DNA of 64,000 nt. It comes from a bacterium (GTDB lineage: Bacteria; Electryoneota; Electryoneia; Electryoneales; Electryoneaceae). Position 1 is the first letter of the stretch, and the number at the start of each line of letters is the position of its first letter. A program made the translations under genes and the position numbers. Positions 51,977 through 61,674 of the stretch are shown here, piece after piece. Location: NCBI GenBank assembly GCA_020444265.1, contig JAHLLH010000004.1, positions 186,001 through 250,000 on the forward strand, given 5' to 3'. Below the pieces are notes generated by a model. The model saw nothing but the letters and a program-made list of their open reading frames with translations. It was not told the DNA's origin and ran no database searches.

Positions 51977-53557
51977 ATGAGCGCCATTGTTCCGATCAAA
52001 CGTGCCTTGATGTCGGTGACCGACAAGTCCGGCCTGACCGATTTCGCCAAACCTCTTGCCGATGCGGGAGTCGAGATTCTTTCCACAGGCGGTACCGGCA
52101 AGGCGCTCGCCGAAGCTGGTATTCCTTTTGTCGAGGTCTCGAAAGCGACCGGCTTTCCGGAAATTTTCGGGGGACGAGTTAAGACGCTTCATCCCAAAAT
52201 CCACGGTGGCATTCTGATGCGCAGGGGCAACGGGGACGATGCTGCGCAGGCTACTGAGCAGGGGATCGATCAGATCGATCTGGTCGTCGTCAATCTCTAC
52301 CAGTTCGAGAAAACCGTCGCCAATGAGGGGGTCACCTTCCAGCAGGCGATCGAGGCGATTGACATCGGTGGTCCCGGGATGATCCGTGCCGCCGCCAAGA
52401 ACCACGCTGCGGTTGCCGTGGTCACCAGCCCCGACCAGTATGCCCTCGTGCTCGCCGAAATCCAGCAGCAGGGCGGTTTGCGTGACACCACTCTCCGCAC
52501 CCTCGCGGCGAAGGCCTTTGAGCACACCGCCAGTTATGATCGTGCCATCGCCGACTGGTTCGCTTCGCAGGTCGAGACAGTCTCTGATAAAGACAACGCT
52601 TTCCCCGAGACCGTCCGCATCAACCTGACCAAGCAGCAGTCGTTGCGTTACGGCGAGAACCCCCACCAGGGTGCGGCTTTCTACCGGATGCAGGGTGAGG
52701 AGCAGCTCGGTGTTGCCGCCTGCGAGCAGTTGCACGGCAAGGAACTCTCCTTCAACAACCTGATCGATGCCGACATCGCGCTGAGCATGCCGTACGAGTT
52801 CGATGAGCCCGCCGTGGCCATCCTCAAGCATACGACACCCTCCGGCGTTGCCATCGGCGGGACCATCGCCGAGGCGGAAGCGATGGCACGTGCCTGTGAT
52901 CCGCTGAGCGCCTTCGGCGGTATCGTCGGCATGAACCGTCCGTGCGACCTCGAAACCGCTCAGCAGATCGACAAAGCCTTTACCGAAGTGATTGTTGCGC
53001 CGAGCTACACCGACGATGCGCTGGAATTGCTGAAAAAGAAAAAGAACCGCCGTCTCTTGGTCGCCCCGAAAGAAGCGGCGAAGCCCTTTGGGTGGGATAT
53101 CCGTCGTGTCGCCGGTGGCGTGCTGGTGCAAGATCGTGACGCTGGCTTCCCGGAACTGGATGAGCTGAAGGTGGTGACCAAACGTCAGCCGACCGAATCG
53201 GAATGGCGTTCCCTGAAATTCGGCTGGATCGTCTGCAAGTATGTCAAGTCCAATGCGGTCCTCTTCGCACGTGAAGGCGCGACCCTCGGCCTCGGTGCGG
53301 GGCAGATGAGCCGTGTCGATGCGGTCCAGGTGGCGGCGATGAAGGCAGCCGATGCGCAGATCGACCTTGCTGATTCCATCCTCGCCAGCGATGCCTTCTT
53401 CCCCTTCCCGGATGGCCTGATGGCTGCCGTGAATGCTGGAGCAACCGCCGTCATCCAGCCCGGCGGAAGCGTGCGTGACGATGAAGTGATCGCCGCTGCT
53501 GACGAGGCCGGAGTAACCATGGTCCTCACCGGCCGCCGTCACTTCAGGCATGCGTAA
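51977..53557 (+). CDS. purH: Bifunctional AICAR formyltransferase / IMP cyclohydrolase
   Basis: 526 residues, full length. The IMP cyclohydrolase domain is N-terminal (ALMSVTDKSGLTDFAKPL, STGGTGKAL, GRVKTLHPKIHGGIL). The AICAR transformylase domain follows from about 200 (KQQSLRYGENPHQGAAFY, KHTTPSGVAIG, KYVKSNAVLFAREGATLGLGAGQ, and the end MVLTGRRHFRH). It performs the last two steps to IMP. The start has GGGGA before ATG 51977. It stands alone; purA, the next enzyme towards AMP, is 47 kb away. Confidence 0.98.
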   Translation: MSAIVPIKRALMSVTDKSGLTDFAKPLADAGVEILSTGGTGKALAEAGIPFVEVSKATGFPEIFGGRVKTLHPKIHGGILMRRGNGDDAAQATEQGIDQIDLVVVNLYQFEKTVANEGVTFQQAIEAIDIGGPGMIRAAAKNHAAVAVVTSPDQYALVLAEIQQQGGLRDTTLRTLAAKAFEHTASYDRAIADWFASQVETVSDKDNAFPETVRINLTKQQSLRYGENPHQGAAFYRMQGEEQLGVAACEQLHGKELSFNNLIDADIALSMPYEFDEPAVAILKHTTPSGVAIGGTIAEAEAMARACDPLSAFGGIVGMNRPCDLETAQQIDKAFTEVIVAPSYTDDALELLKKKKNRRLLVAPKEAAKPFGWDIRRVAGGVLVQDRDAGFPELDELKVVTKRQPTESEWRSLKFGWIVCKYVKSNAVLFAREGATLGLGAGQMSRVDAVQVAAMKAADAQIDLADSILASDAFFPFPDGLMAAVNAGATAVIQPGGSVRDDEVIAAADEAGVTMVLTGRRHFRHA

Positions 53558-53569
53558 GGTGGATCGGTT

Positions 53570-53677
53570 CCAGACAGTTTTACTTTTCGTTTCGCGAGGG
53601 TGATGTGTACAGCGGTCATCGCTAAGCACACTGATGGTCCTCAGGGTACTGCTCGAATGAAAAGTTAAACTGTCTGG
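53570..53677. repeat. 108-bp element with 19-bp terminal inverted repeats
   Basis: CCAGACAGTTTTACTTTTC (53570-53588) is inverted at 53659-53677 with a single mismatch. The 70-bp interior carries no ORF. It lies between the convergent purH and Asp-box genes, so it may act as a terminator for both or be a MITE-like insertion. No clear target duplication flanks it. Confidence 0.75.
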
Positions 53678-53696
53678 ATGCTTCACCTCCAAGTCG

Positions 53697-55958
53697 CTAC
53701 TTCACCAGCACCGCTCTCGTTGACACCTGCTGCTCGCCTTGGGTAAGACGGAGGATGTAGGTCCCGCTAGCCAATCCGAGCGATGAGGTGTTCCAGGTGG
53801 TGCTGTGCTGACCGGCGGATTGATGCGGTTGGTCGAGACGGGTCACTTCACGTCCCAGCAGATCAAAGACCTGAAGGGTGACCTGCCCCGCTTGGGGGAT
53901 GGTATAGGTGATCCGGGTTTGCCCGTTGAAGGGGTTCGGAGCCGTGCTGAGGATGTGGAGAGGATCAGGCAGGGATTGAGATTCGTGTGGTACATCCAAA
54001 AAGATGGCATCGGTCCCTTTCCACAATTTGCCTCCTCCAGTGCCGCGATACACTTCCAGGTCATTATTCACCTGAATGAATGACGATCCCCCTGTGAGGC
54101 CTGCATGGATGGTTCTCCAGTTCACCCCCATGTCGACGCTGTATTGAATGCCATCTGATGTTGCTGCAAGGATAGCGGACGGTGAAGTGGGGTAGTAGGT
54201 GGCACAATAAACATAATCAGCAGGTGATGGTTCAGTGTTGAACGTTTCCCCATGATCAACAGACGACAAGATTAGGGCATCGTCTTCGATTCCGTACAAA
54301 TCTCCTGTCACGGGATGGACGTAAAGATTACGTGCCTGAAAATCATCCTGGATTTGAGTGTAGTTCAAGCCCCCGTCGTCGCTTCGGTATAGCGTGCTGA
54401 AGCGTTCATTCTGGAAATAGAGACATTGAGTGTTGGTCGGATCGGGAATGAAGGAACCATACCGCGATCGAATTTGGTTCAAAGGTGACCAATTCTCCCC
54501 CGCATCGGTTGAATAGTAGCTGTTCGGATAATCATCGGACTGGAGATGCTCAAACGATACCAAGAGGGTATCCGCATCAGGGCCCGACATCCAAAAGGAA
54601 TAGAGTTCAAAGCTGGTACGTGAACCGAATTGATCTGCGATGATATCTTGCCAGGTCTCGCCGCCGTCTACAGAACGTTCAAGCCGGTTCAGAATACCAA
54701 CCTCTTCATTTCCCCACACACCCCAACGGTGGTGGATAGCTGGATTCTGCCAACTGATAAGGTACCGCCGCCATGTCGTCGGCGTGACATGGGACCAGCT
54801 TTCAGCATGATCCTCGCTTTTCCATAAACCCGAAACTTTATTGGTAACAAACAGGGTACCAGGTTGAGCAGGATGAATTGTGAGCGAGAGAAGCGTTGCT
54901 TCCGTATAACCCTCCCCGATGCGTTCCCAATCCAGTCCACCGTTTGTCGTGCGGAACAAGAGGCCGGATCGGAAACAGTACAACGCATCACTTTGGGTTG
55001 GATGGGCAAATGCGGGGAAAGGTGTCGGGTCCATGGAGGTGCTTGCTAATGGCCAGGAACCTCCTTCTGCAAAGAGAGGGGTCCATGTCTGCCCTGCATC
55101 AATACTTCTCGATGGGTTTTCCAGACTGTATTTGTGCAGAGTACCGTCATGAGCGTACGTGACGATTGCACCATCGGTTTCGAGTATAGTCCATTCGTTC
55201 CCGCCATCGGGAGAGATATGATAAACTCGATTACTTGGAGGGTGCGAATAATCAAGAAACGTCGCAAGGATTTGAGACGGATGCTCAGGATGGATCGTCA
55301 GCTCACGAGGCAGTGCGTCGTAGATCAGTTGCCAGGACAGACCTTGATCATAGGAAGCAAAAACCCCGGATGATTCTTCAACATATTGCCCGGACACGTA
55401 GATGATTTGAGGGGATGTTGGGTGGAAGCAGACCGCATTGCAGGAGAGAAAATTGGGAAATGAAGACCAACTGTCCCCCAGGTTTGTTGAGACGAAAAGT
55501 CCCTCATTCGTGGGCAGGTAAATCGTACTGTTCCAGGGCGCCATGACGGGACCACCGTTGAAATACCCGACGGTATCAACAGAAACAGGATGTTCTTCCC
55601 AGCTTACCCCTGCATCTGGCGAAAGGTAGAGGACTCCATTATTTCTGAAGGAAAGCGTGAGCAGCGTGTCCGGATGTGCGTAGGATGAAGTAAAGAGCGG
55701 CAGCATCGCATAGTGAAGAGAGTCGTTGTACAACGTGAAGTTTTCCCCGCCATCCGTTGAGCCCCAAAATCCCCTACGGCCAAAAATCAAGAGCTTTTCC
55801 GGGTTACTCGGACTCTGGTAAATCATATCTGGGTAGCCACCCGGAATCGATATTTCTTCCCATGATTGCGGGGAGGCTGAAAATGGAACCACGAGGACAA
55901 AGAGGATGGAGAGCAGCAGAACAGTGATTCGACATTGATGGAAGCATTGAAACTTCAT
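53697..55958 (-). CDS. Secreted Asp-box beta-propeller protein with type IX sorting domain (second)
   Basis: 753 residues. Signal peptide CRITVLLLSILFVLVVPFSASP. Many Asp-box repeats mark propeller blades (STDGGENFTLY, SPDAGVSWEEHP, SYDQGLSWQLI, TTNGGLDWERI, SVDGGETWQDI, STDAGENWSPL, SVDMGVNWRTI), two propellers by number. The final ~80 residues are a sorting domain: APNPFNGQTRITYTIP, FDLLGREVTRLDQP, WNTSSLGLASGTYILRL and AVLVK. It is similar in plan to the protein at 45.4 kb but not a recent duplicate. Surface or secreted; ligand unknown. Confidence 0.87.
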   Translation of the reverse strand: MKFQCFHQCRITVLLLSILFVLVVPFSASPQSWEEISIPGGYPDMIYQSPSNPEKLLIFGRRGFWGSTDGGENFTLYNDSLHYAMLPLFTSSYAHPDTLLTLSFRNNGVLYLSPDAGVSWEEHPVSVDTVGYFNGGPVMAPWNSTIYLPTNEGLFVSTNLGDSWSSFPNFLSCNAVCFHPTSPQIIYVSGQYVEESSGVFASYDQGLSWQLIYDALPRELTIHPEHPSQILATFLDYSHPPSNRVYHISPDGGNEWTILETDGAIVTYAHDGTLHKYSLENPSRSIDAGQTWTPLFAEGGSWPLASTSMDPTPFPAFAHPTQSDALYCFRSGLLFRTTNGGLDWERIGEGYTEATLLSLTIHPAQPGTLFVTNKVSGLWKSEDHAESWSHVTPTTWRRYLISWQNPAIHHRWGVWGNEEVGILNRLERSVDGGETWQDIIADQFGSRTSFELYSFWMSGPDADTLLVSFEHLQSDDYPNSYYSTDAGENWSPLNQIRSRYGSFIPDPTNTQCLYFQNERFSTLYRSDDGGLNYTQIQDDFQARNLYVHPVTGDLYGIEDDALILSSVDHGETFNTEPSPADYVYCATYYPTSPSAILAATSDGIQYSVDMGVNWRTIHAGLTGGSSFIQVNNDLEVYRGTGGGKLWKGTDAIFLDVPHESQSLPDPLHILSTAPNPFNGQTRITYTIPQAGQVTLQVFDLLGREVTRLDQPHQSAGQHSTTWNTSSLGLASGTYILRLTQGEQQVSTRAVLVK

Positions 55959-56138
55959 TGTCGCCCCCCCGGATTGATAATAGATTCCATACTGAGAAGG
56001 TATGCGATTACGGGATACGACACAATAATGTCACATCAGCAGACCAAACATCTCCCAAACCCCCCGGAAGCGCTTGATTGACAGGCATTTCGTGCCTACC
56101 TTCGCATCCGAACGGTACCGTTATGTCAGGCTTGACCG

Positions 56139-56162
56139 TAACCCCCGGATTAACCGGGGTTT
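56139..56162 (+). promoter_or_regulatory. Hairpin in the mreB leader
   Basis: CCCCGG-ATTAA-CCGGGG with AA/TTT extension, ending 17 bp before the mreB ATG and close to its GCGGAG ribosome-binding site. It could modulate translation or be a short palindromic repeat. Weak evidence. Confidence 0.3.
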
Positions 56163-56178
56163 AGGCGGAGACCTCTGG

Positions 56179-57204
56179 ATGTCCCTCTTTAGCTTCGGAT
56201 CCTTCTTTACCAGCGATATTGCCATGGACCTCGGCACGGCCAACACCCTTGTCTATGTCAAGGGAAAAGGCATTGTGGTCCGTGAGCCGTCTGTCGTTGC
56301 CATCCGTAAGGATGACGGCAAGGTGGTTGCAATCGGGCGTGAGGCCCGTGAAATGATGGGCAAGACCCACGGGCAGATCGAAGTGATCCGACCCATGCGT
56401 CACGGTGTCATCGATGATGACGAGGTCGCGGAAATCATGATCCGCAGCCTGCTCCGGCGTGTGGTGAAGAATCGTCTGATCCGGCCCCGCGCGATTGTCT
56501 GCGTCCCCTCCGGAGTGACCAAATCGGAGAAACGCATCATTCGTGATGCGGCCGAGCACGCGGGTTGCCGTGAGGTACACCTTATTGCCGAGCCGATGGC
56601 GGCGGCGCTGGGTGTCGGCCTGCCGGTCAGCGAAGCGGTCGGGTCGATGGTCATTGACATCGGCGGTGGCACCACCGAAATCGCGATCATCTCGCTTTCG
56701 GGTATCGTCAACGATACCTCGATCCGTGTAGGTGGCGACGAGATGGACGATGTAATCGTCCAGTTCATGCGTCGCAACTACAACCTGTTGATCGGCGAAC
56801 GGATGGCGGAAGAGATCAAGCAGAAGGTTGGCTCCGCAGTTCCGCTCGAGCAGGAACTGTCGATGATCGCCAAGGGCCGTGACCTTGTCGCCGGCATCCC
56901 GAAAGCCATCGAGATCAACTCGGTCGAAATCCGCGAAGCGATTGCCGAACCGGTCGGGCAGATTGTGGATGCTGTCAAGCTCGCCCTCGAGCGGACACCC
57001 CCGATGCTGTCCGCTGATATTCGAGACCGTGGCATCATCCTCACCGGTGGTGGCGCTCTGTTACGTGGGCTGGATCAACGTCTGCGTGACGAAACCTCGT
57101 TGCCGATCAACCTCGCGGAAGATCCGTTGACCTGCGTGGTCCGTGGCACCGGTGTGGTCCTCGACAATTTTGAACGGTACGAACCGGTCCTGCTGAAGAA
57201 CTGA
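56179..57204 (+). CDS. mreB: Rod shape-determining protein MreB
   Basis: 341 residues from the ATG at 56179 with GCGGAG upstream. Actin-like ATPase with the phosphate-1 loop IAMDLGTANTLVYVKGKGIVV, the motif VVDIGGGTTE-type VIDIGGGTTEIAI, and the adenosine region ILTGGGALLRGLD. It polymerises on the inner membrane and directs lateral wall synthesis. It is the first gene of a five-gene cluster with mreC 47 bp downstream, so the organism is expected to be rod-shaped. Confidence 0.98.
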   Translation: MSLFSFGSFFTSDIAMDLGTANTLVYVKGKGIVVREPSVVAIRKDDGKVVAIGREAREMMGKTHGQIEVIRPMRHGVIDDDEVAEIMIRSLLRRVVKNRLIRPRAIVCVPSGVTKSEKRIIRDAAEHAGCREVHLIAEPMAAALGVGLPVSEAVGSMVIDIGGGTTEIAIISLSGIVNDTSIRVGGDEMDDVIVQFMRRNYNLLIGERMAEEIKQKVGSAVPLEQELSMIAKGRDLVAGIPKAIEINSVEIREAIAEPVGQIVDAVKLALERTPPMLSADIRDRGIILTGGGALLRGLDQRLRDETSLPINLAEDPLTCVVRGTGVVLDNFERYEPVLLKN

Positions 57205-57251
57205 CCGGACGTTTTCGTCGCACGTTTAGAGTAACCCTTCCTCGGGGCACG

Positions 57252-58043
57252 ATGAACCTGTTGGCCTTGCTTGCCGCCCTGCGTGACTGGGTAGCGCTGA
57301 TTCTCGCGCTACTCATTTCGCTGGTGCTGATGAATTCTTCCAGTCATCCCGCAGCGGATACCTTCCGAGGTGGGATGGGTAAGACCCTCTCGTTTATTAC
57401 CGCACCCCTGACCATCATCCCGCGCAGCGTCGAATTATGGGGCGAAAACGCTGAGTTGCGTGCCAAGGTGGTCGAACTCTCTGGCGAACAGAACGACTGG
57501 CGGGACGCGATGCTAGAAAATGTCCGTCTCCGCAAGTTGCTCGGTTTCCGTGACCGTCCCGAGTTTACCTACCTCGCCAGTGAAGTGATCGCACGCGACC
57601 CGACCATCACCCTGACCAGTCTCTTGCTGGACAAGGGACGGCGGGACAGTGTCAAGATCGGCCAAGCAGTGGTGACCGCTGATGGACTGGCTGGAATCAT
57701 CCACCGCAGTGATCGCTCCTCATCGGTAGCCCTGCTCGCGATTGACCGCAACTTTGCGGCGAGCGCCCGTGTTGAACGCAGCCGTGTGGATGGCATCGTT
57801 CGCTGGGCGGGTGGCGAATCGCTCGAGCTGACCGAAGTGCCGCGCAACCTCGATGTCAAGGCGGGGGACCGTGTGGTGACCAGCGGCCTTGGCGGGGTGA
57901 TTCCCGGGGGTATTCCGGTTGGGGTGGTAACAAGGGTGAAACGTCAGGAAGGCCTCTTCCTAAGCGTCCACATTGATCCTTATGTCCGTTTCTCACGGCT
58001 GGAAGAAGTTTTTATTCTGCTTCCGCGAGGAGGCAGCCGATGA
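57252..58043 (+). CDS. mreC: Rod shape-determining protein MreC
   Basis: 263 residues. A membrane anchor (WVALILALLISLVLM) is followed by a coiled-coil (SVELWGENAELRAKVVELSGEQ) and two beta domains, with VIARDPTITLTSLLLDKGRRDSVKIGQAVVTADGLAG and DRVVTSGLGGVIPGGIPVGVVTRV typical of MreC. It links MreB filaments to the periplasmic synthesis complex. Its stop overlaps the mreD start by 4 bp. Confidence 0.96.
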   Translation: MNLLALLAALRDWVALILALLISLVLMNSSSHPAADTFRGGMGKTLSFITAPLTIIPRSVELWGENAELRAKVVELSGEQNDWRDAMLENVRLRKLLGFRDRPEFTYLASEVIARDPTITLTSLLLDKGRRDSVKIGQAVVTADGLAGIIHRSDRSSSVALLAIDRNFAASARVERSRVDGIVRWAGGESLELTEVPRNLDVKAGDRVVTSGLGGVIPGGIPVGVVTRVKRQEGLFLSVHIDPYVRFSRLEEVFILLPRGGSR

Positions 58044-58531
58044 ACCGGACACGGACCTTGATTATTGCGCTTGTTGTGGCGGTGTTGCTCCAGGCATCGG
58101 TGATTCCCTACCTCGCCATCGGAATTATCCGTCCCAATGTGCCGGTTCTCGTGCTTGCCTTTACTGCAGCTAGACGTGGCCCCTATTTCGGGGTGATCGC
58201 CGGTTTCCTTGTCGGGTTGGGTGTGGACCTGCTGAGTACTGGTTTCCTCGGGTTGTCATCCTTCAGCTTCAGTATAGTCGGGTTCCTGATCGGCAAAGTT
58301 TTTTATTCCGATGTTCCCATGTCGGTGGGCCGTTGGGCGGTCGCAAGTGGAGTGGCCACTGTGGTCTGGGCCATTCTATTCATGTACATCTACACGCTTG
58401 GCACCCAAGCAGGCTTGCTTGCCGTCCTCATGCGCCAGGCTGTTCCCACAGCGCTCTACACCTGGGTGATCGGCATGTTCTGGGCCATTAGCCCCCTGTA
58501 TGAACGGCGGGGCGGGGTGCGGCTCGATTGA
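58040..58531 (+). CDS. mreD: Rod shape-determining protein MreD
   Basis: 163 residues with about five membrane helices (LIIALVVAVLLQASVIPYLAI, VLVLAFTAARRGPYFGVIAGFLVGLGVDLLS and three more). Size, topology and position between mreC and the PBP2 gene identify it. Overlaps both neighbours by 4 bp. Confidence 0.93.
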   Translation: MNRTRTLIIALVVAVLLQASVIPYLAIGIIRPNVPVLVLAFTAARRGPYFGVIAGFLVGLGVDLLSTGFLGLSSFSFSIVGFLIGKVFYSDVPMSVGRWAVASGVATVVWAILFMYIYTLGTQAGLLAVLMRQAVPTALYTWVIGMFWAISPLYERRGGVRLD

Positions 58532-60372
58532 ACGGCCCGCGTCGATTCGACCTCTCGCGTCTCCTCGCGGTGGGTGTCCTCATCTCATCGCTGTTTGGCG
58601 TTCTCGTCATCCGTCTGGCCCGTCTCCAGCTGGTCCACTCGGAGATGTACCTGAAGCAGTCGGAAACGAACCGTGTTCGCATCCTTGAAAAGCCCCCTCT
58701 TCGTGGCCTGATGCTCGACCGGAACGGTCGCCTGATGGTAGACAATTATCCCTCGTACACTCTTCTCGCTGTCCCGCAGATGCTCGATCAGAACGATCAG
58801 ACACGTGACACATTGCTCGCGTTGACCGGTCTTGACGAGGAAGAGTTCAACCGCCGTTTGCATCGGATTCCGAAGAACCGTTACACCCCGGTCAGAATCA
58901 TGCGTGATCTCGACTTCCCGACACTCGCTTCGCTCGAGGAACGGCGTGCACGGATGCCGGGGATCATGTTTCGGGTGGAATCGAAACGGGCCTACCCGAC
59001 ACCGGTGGCGCCGCACACGTTGGGCCATATCGGGGAGTTGAAGGAAGAGGCGAAGGAGAAGTATCCCAACCAGCAGTCGGGGGATATTGTCGGTCTTGCG
59101 GGTCTCGAGGAACAGTGGAACGATGTTTTAATGGGTCGCAAGGGAGTCGAGTACCTCGAGGTGGATGCGCTCGGGCGAGTGGTCGGTCCGCTGTCCGGAG
59201 TGAAGCCGATCCCGCCTGAGTCCGGTAGCGACCTGGTCTTAACTATCGACCTCGACCTGCAGCTACGTGCAGAAGAACTGCTGGGCGAGCAGGCCGGTGC
59301 GGTGGTCGCGCTGGAGCCTCAAACAGGCGAGGTGCTCGCCATTGCCAGTAAGCCCGATTACCCACCGGAAACCTTCGCTGGGTTGCTGACTCCAGACAAC
59401 TGGCGGCAGTTGCAGGAAGATGAAAATACGCCCTTGTTGCATCGAGCTGTACAAGGGCTATATCCGCCCGGTTCAATCTTCAAAATGTCAGTACTGACGG
59501 CTGGGTTGCAGACAGAAACCATCACCACCTCCTGGAAGGTGACATGCAACGGCGTGTATCAGCTCGGGCGGCGACCCTTCCGCTGCTGGAATCGTGGCGG
59601 GCATGGCGAGGTAGACCACGAGCTTTCGATCGAAGCCTCTTGCGATATCTTCTACTACCTGCTCGGCAACAAGATGGGGATCGACAAGTTCCACGATCAG
59701 ATCAGCCACTTTGGCTTTGGGCAGGTGACCGGGATTGATCTGCCACACGAGAGCTCAGGGCTGCTGCCCGGCCGTGATTTCATGGACCGCCGCTACGGCG
59801 AGAATCGATGGACCAGTGGTCACCTTTTTAACATTTCTATCGGTCAGGGCGATGTGTTGGTGACTCCGCTGCAGTCGGCAGTCTTCGCCGCGGCTCTCGC
59901 CAATGGTGGCTGGTGGCTGACTCCGCATCTCGTGCGAGAAGTTAAACAACCTGATGGTACGGTCATTCCATCAGAGGAACCGGAACGGCATGAAACCGGT
60001 TTTGATCCGGAGATTCTGACCCTCGTACGCGATGATATGCTATTAGTGACCGAGGGGTCGCACGGAACCGCGCACTGGCTGTACGATCCACGGATGCATG
60101 TGGCAGGGAAAACGGGTACCTCTCAGAACTCGCAGGGCGAGGACCATGCCCTCTTTATTGCCTTTGCCCCCTTCGAGAATCCGGAAATTGCGGTGGCGGT
60201 GGTTGTGGAACATGGAGAGCACGGCTCCACCGCTGCGGCACCGATTGCGATGAAGTTGATCCGTCAGCACCTTGGACTTGATGACGAAACCTGGCAACGC
60301 TACCGTTGGAAGATCATTGCGGATCGGAGACGAGCTCAGGCGCAGCTGCAACCGGAGGGGCCGACCGAATGA
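58528..60372 (+). CDS. mrdA: Penicillin-binding protein 2 (elongasome transpeptidase)
   Basis: 614 residues starting with TTG at 58528, overlapping the mreD stop (TTGA). An N-terminal anchor (LLAVGVLISSLFGVLVIRLARL) is followed by the dimerisation domain (LEKPPLRGLMLDRNGRLMVDN, GRVVGPLSG) and the transpeptidase domain with all three motifs: SIFK (Ser316), SCD in IEASCDIFYYLLG, and KTG in GKTGTSQ. It cross-links peptidoglycan during elongation together with RodA. The tail is Glu/Gln-rich (AQAQLQPEGPTE). Its stop overlaps the rodA start. Confidence 0.97.
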   Translation: MNGPRRFDLSRLLAVGVLISSLFGVLVIRLARLQLVHSEMYLKQSETNRVRILEKPPLRGLMLDRNGRLMVDNYPSYTLLAVPQMLDQNDQTRDTLLALTGLDEEEFNRRLHRIPKNRYTPVRIMRDLDFPTLASLEERRARMPGIMFRVESKRAYPTPVAPHTLGHIGELKEEAKEKYPNQQSGDIVGLAGLEEQWNDVLMGRKGVEYLEVDALGRVVGPLSGVKPIPPESGSDLVLTIDLDLQLRAEELLGEQAGAVVALEPQTGEVLAIASKPDYPPETFAGLLTPDNWRQLQEDENTPLLHRAVQGLYPPGSIFKMSVLTAGLQTETITTSWKVTCNGVYQLGRRPFRCWNRGGHGEVDHELSIEASCDIFYYLLGNKMGIDKFHDQISHFGFGQVTGIDLPHESSGLLPGRDFMDRRYGENRWTSGHLFNISIGQGDVLVTPLQSAVFAAALANGGWWLTPHLVREVKQPDGTVIPSEEPERHETGFDPEILTLVRDDMLLVTEGSHGTAHWLYDPRMHVAGKTGTSQNSQGEDHALFIAFAPFENPEIAVAVVVEHGEHGSTAAAPIAMKLIRQHLGLDDETWQRYRWKIIADRRRAQAQLQPEGPTE

Positions 60373-61574
60373 GGCTGGGACGGCGTGAAGTCGAATGGGT
60401 GCTACCTCTGTTGATCCTCTTCCTGCTCGGGATGGGGGCAACCGTGCTCTTCAGCGCGACCCACAGCCAGGACTTCTCGGTTTTCAACCGTCAGCTCCTC
60501 TATATCGGTATCAGCTTGATGCTCTTCACCGGGGCGGCCTTCCTGCCAGACCGTGTCGTCTTCGCCTTCGCCTATGTCGCCTATATCGGCAGCCTGCTTT
60601 TGCTGCTGCTGGTGTTGTTCGTCGGTACCGGACCAACCGGACGATGGCTGGGGTTGGGGGCGTTTCATATCCAGCCCTCTGAGTTGGCGAAATTGACTAC
60701 GGTCCTGGCATTGGCGCGGTTCCTTTCGGACCGTCGAAATGACTTAAGCCAACTGAAGAATATCCTCTACCTCGCGGTTATTGCGGCGCTTCCTTTCCTG
60801 CTGATCGCGATTGAGCCCGACCTCGGTACCTCGCTGGTTATCCCAGTGATCGCAGGGGCGATGGCTTTTTGGGGAGGGATTCCCTTGATCGCAATGGTGC
60901 TGATCCTCTCGCCTGTGGCGGTGATGGTCGCAAGCATCAATCCCTATTCGCTGGTCGCTGTTATCGGGATGCTGATTCTCTTCGCCTATGTGTCTGGTAT
61001 TCGCTTGCCACTCGGCTTGATCTGGGGGACAGTTGTGGGTGTGATCGGCGCATTCACTCCGACTCTGCTCGGGCATTTGCAACCCTACCAGCGGCAACGA
61101 TTGACCGCCTTCCTCAACCCGGAGGCCGATCCGCTTGGATCGGGCTACCAATTGATCCAGTCCAAGGTGGCGATTGGGTCGGGACGGTTCTGGGGGAAGG
61201 GATATCTCGAGGGCAGTCAGACCCAGGGTGGGTTCCTGCCTGAGCAGCAGACTGACTTTATTTTTTCCGTCGTCGGCGAAGAACTCGGTTTCTTCGGGGC
61301 GGTAGTCGCTCTGTTCCTCTTCTGGTTGCTGATTGTGCGTTTATTGATGTTGGCAAAAAAGGTTGCGAACCCCTTCTCGAGTCTGGTGACTGTCGGGGTC
61401 GGATCGATTCTTGCTTTTCAGGTGATTGTGAATGTGGGCATGACGACTGGGATTATGCCGGTAACCGGATTGCCCTTACCCTTGTTCAGTTATGGCGGGT
61501 CCAGTATGATGACCACCATGATCGGTCTCGGCCTTGTGACAGGCATGGGATCGAGATGGCGTCAACATGGTTGA
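60369..61574 (+). CDS. rodA: Peptidoglycan glycosyltransferase RodA
   Basis: 401 residues from the ATG at 60369, which overlaps the PBP2 stop (ATGA). A SEDS-family polymerase with about ten membrane helices and the family motifs GTGPTGRWLGLGAFHIQPSELAKL, IAIEPDLGTSLV, KGYLEGSQTQGGFLPEQQTDFIFSVVGEELGF and GLPLPLFSYGGSSM. It makes the glycan strands that PBP2 cross-links. It is the last gene of the mre cluster. Confidence 0.98.
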   Translation: MRLGRREVEWVLPLLILFLLGMGATVLFSATHSQDFSVFNRQLLYIGISLMLFTGAAFLPDRVVFAFAYVAYIGSLLLLLLVLFVGTGPTGRWLGLGAFHIQPSELAKLTTVLALARFLSDRRNDLSQLKNILYLAVIAALPFLLIAIEPDLGTSLVIPVIAGAMAFWGGIPLIAMVLILSPVAVMVASINPYSLVAVIGMLILFAYVSGIRLPLGLIWGTVVGVIGAFTPTLLGHLQPYQRQRLTAFLNPEADPLGSGYQLIQSKVAIGSGRFWGKGYLEGSQTQGGFLPEQQTDFIFSVVGEELGFFGAVVALFLFWLLIVRLLMLAKKVANPFSSLVTVGVGSILAFQVIVNVGMTTGIMPVTGLPLPLFSYGGSSMMTTMIGLGLVTGMGSRWRQHG

Positions 61575-61674
61575 TTCCCACCTCCTCGAGGTGGTTGCCG
61601 GGGTGGAATTGTCGTAAGATTAACACAAACCTAACCGGGCAGTAATAAACTCGCCATCCAAACGGAGGCAGTAG

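Noticed and set aside
51950-53692. Very long open frame antisense to purH (580 codons)
   Set aside because: purH is complete with all motifs; the antisense frame is low in recognisable motifs and is explained by the GC-rich codon bias of the real gene.
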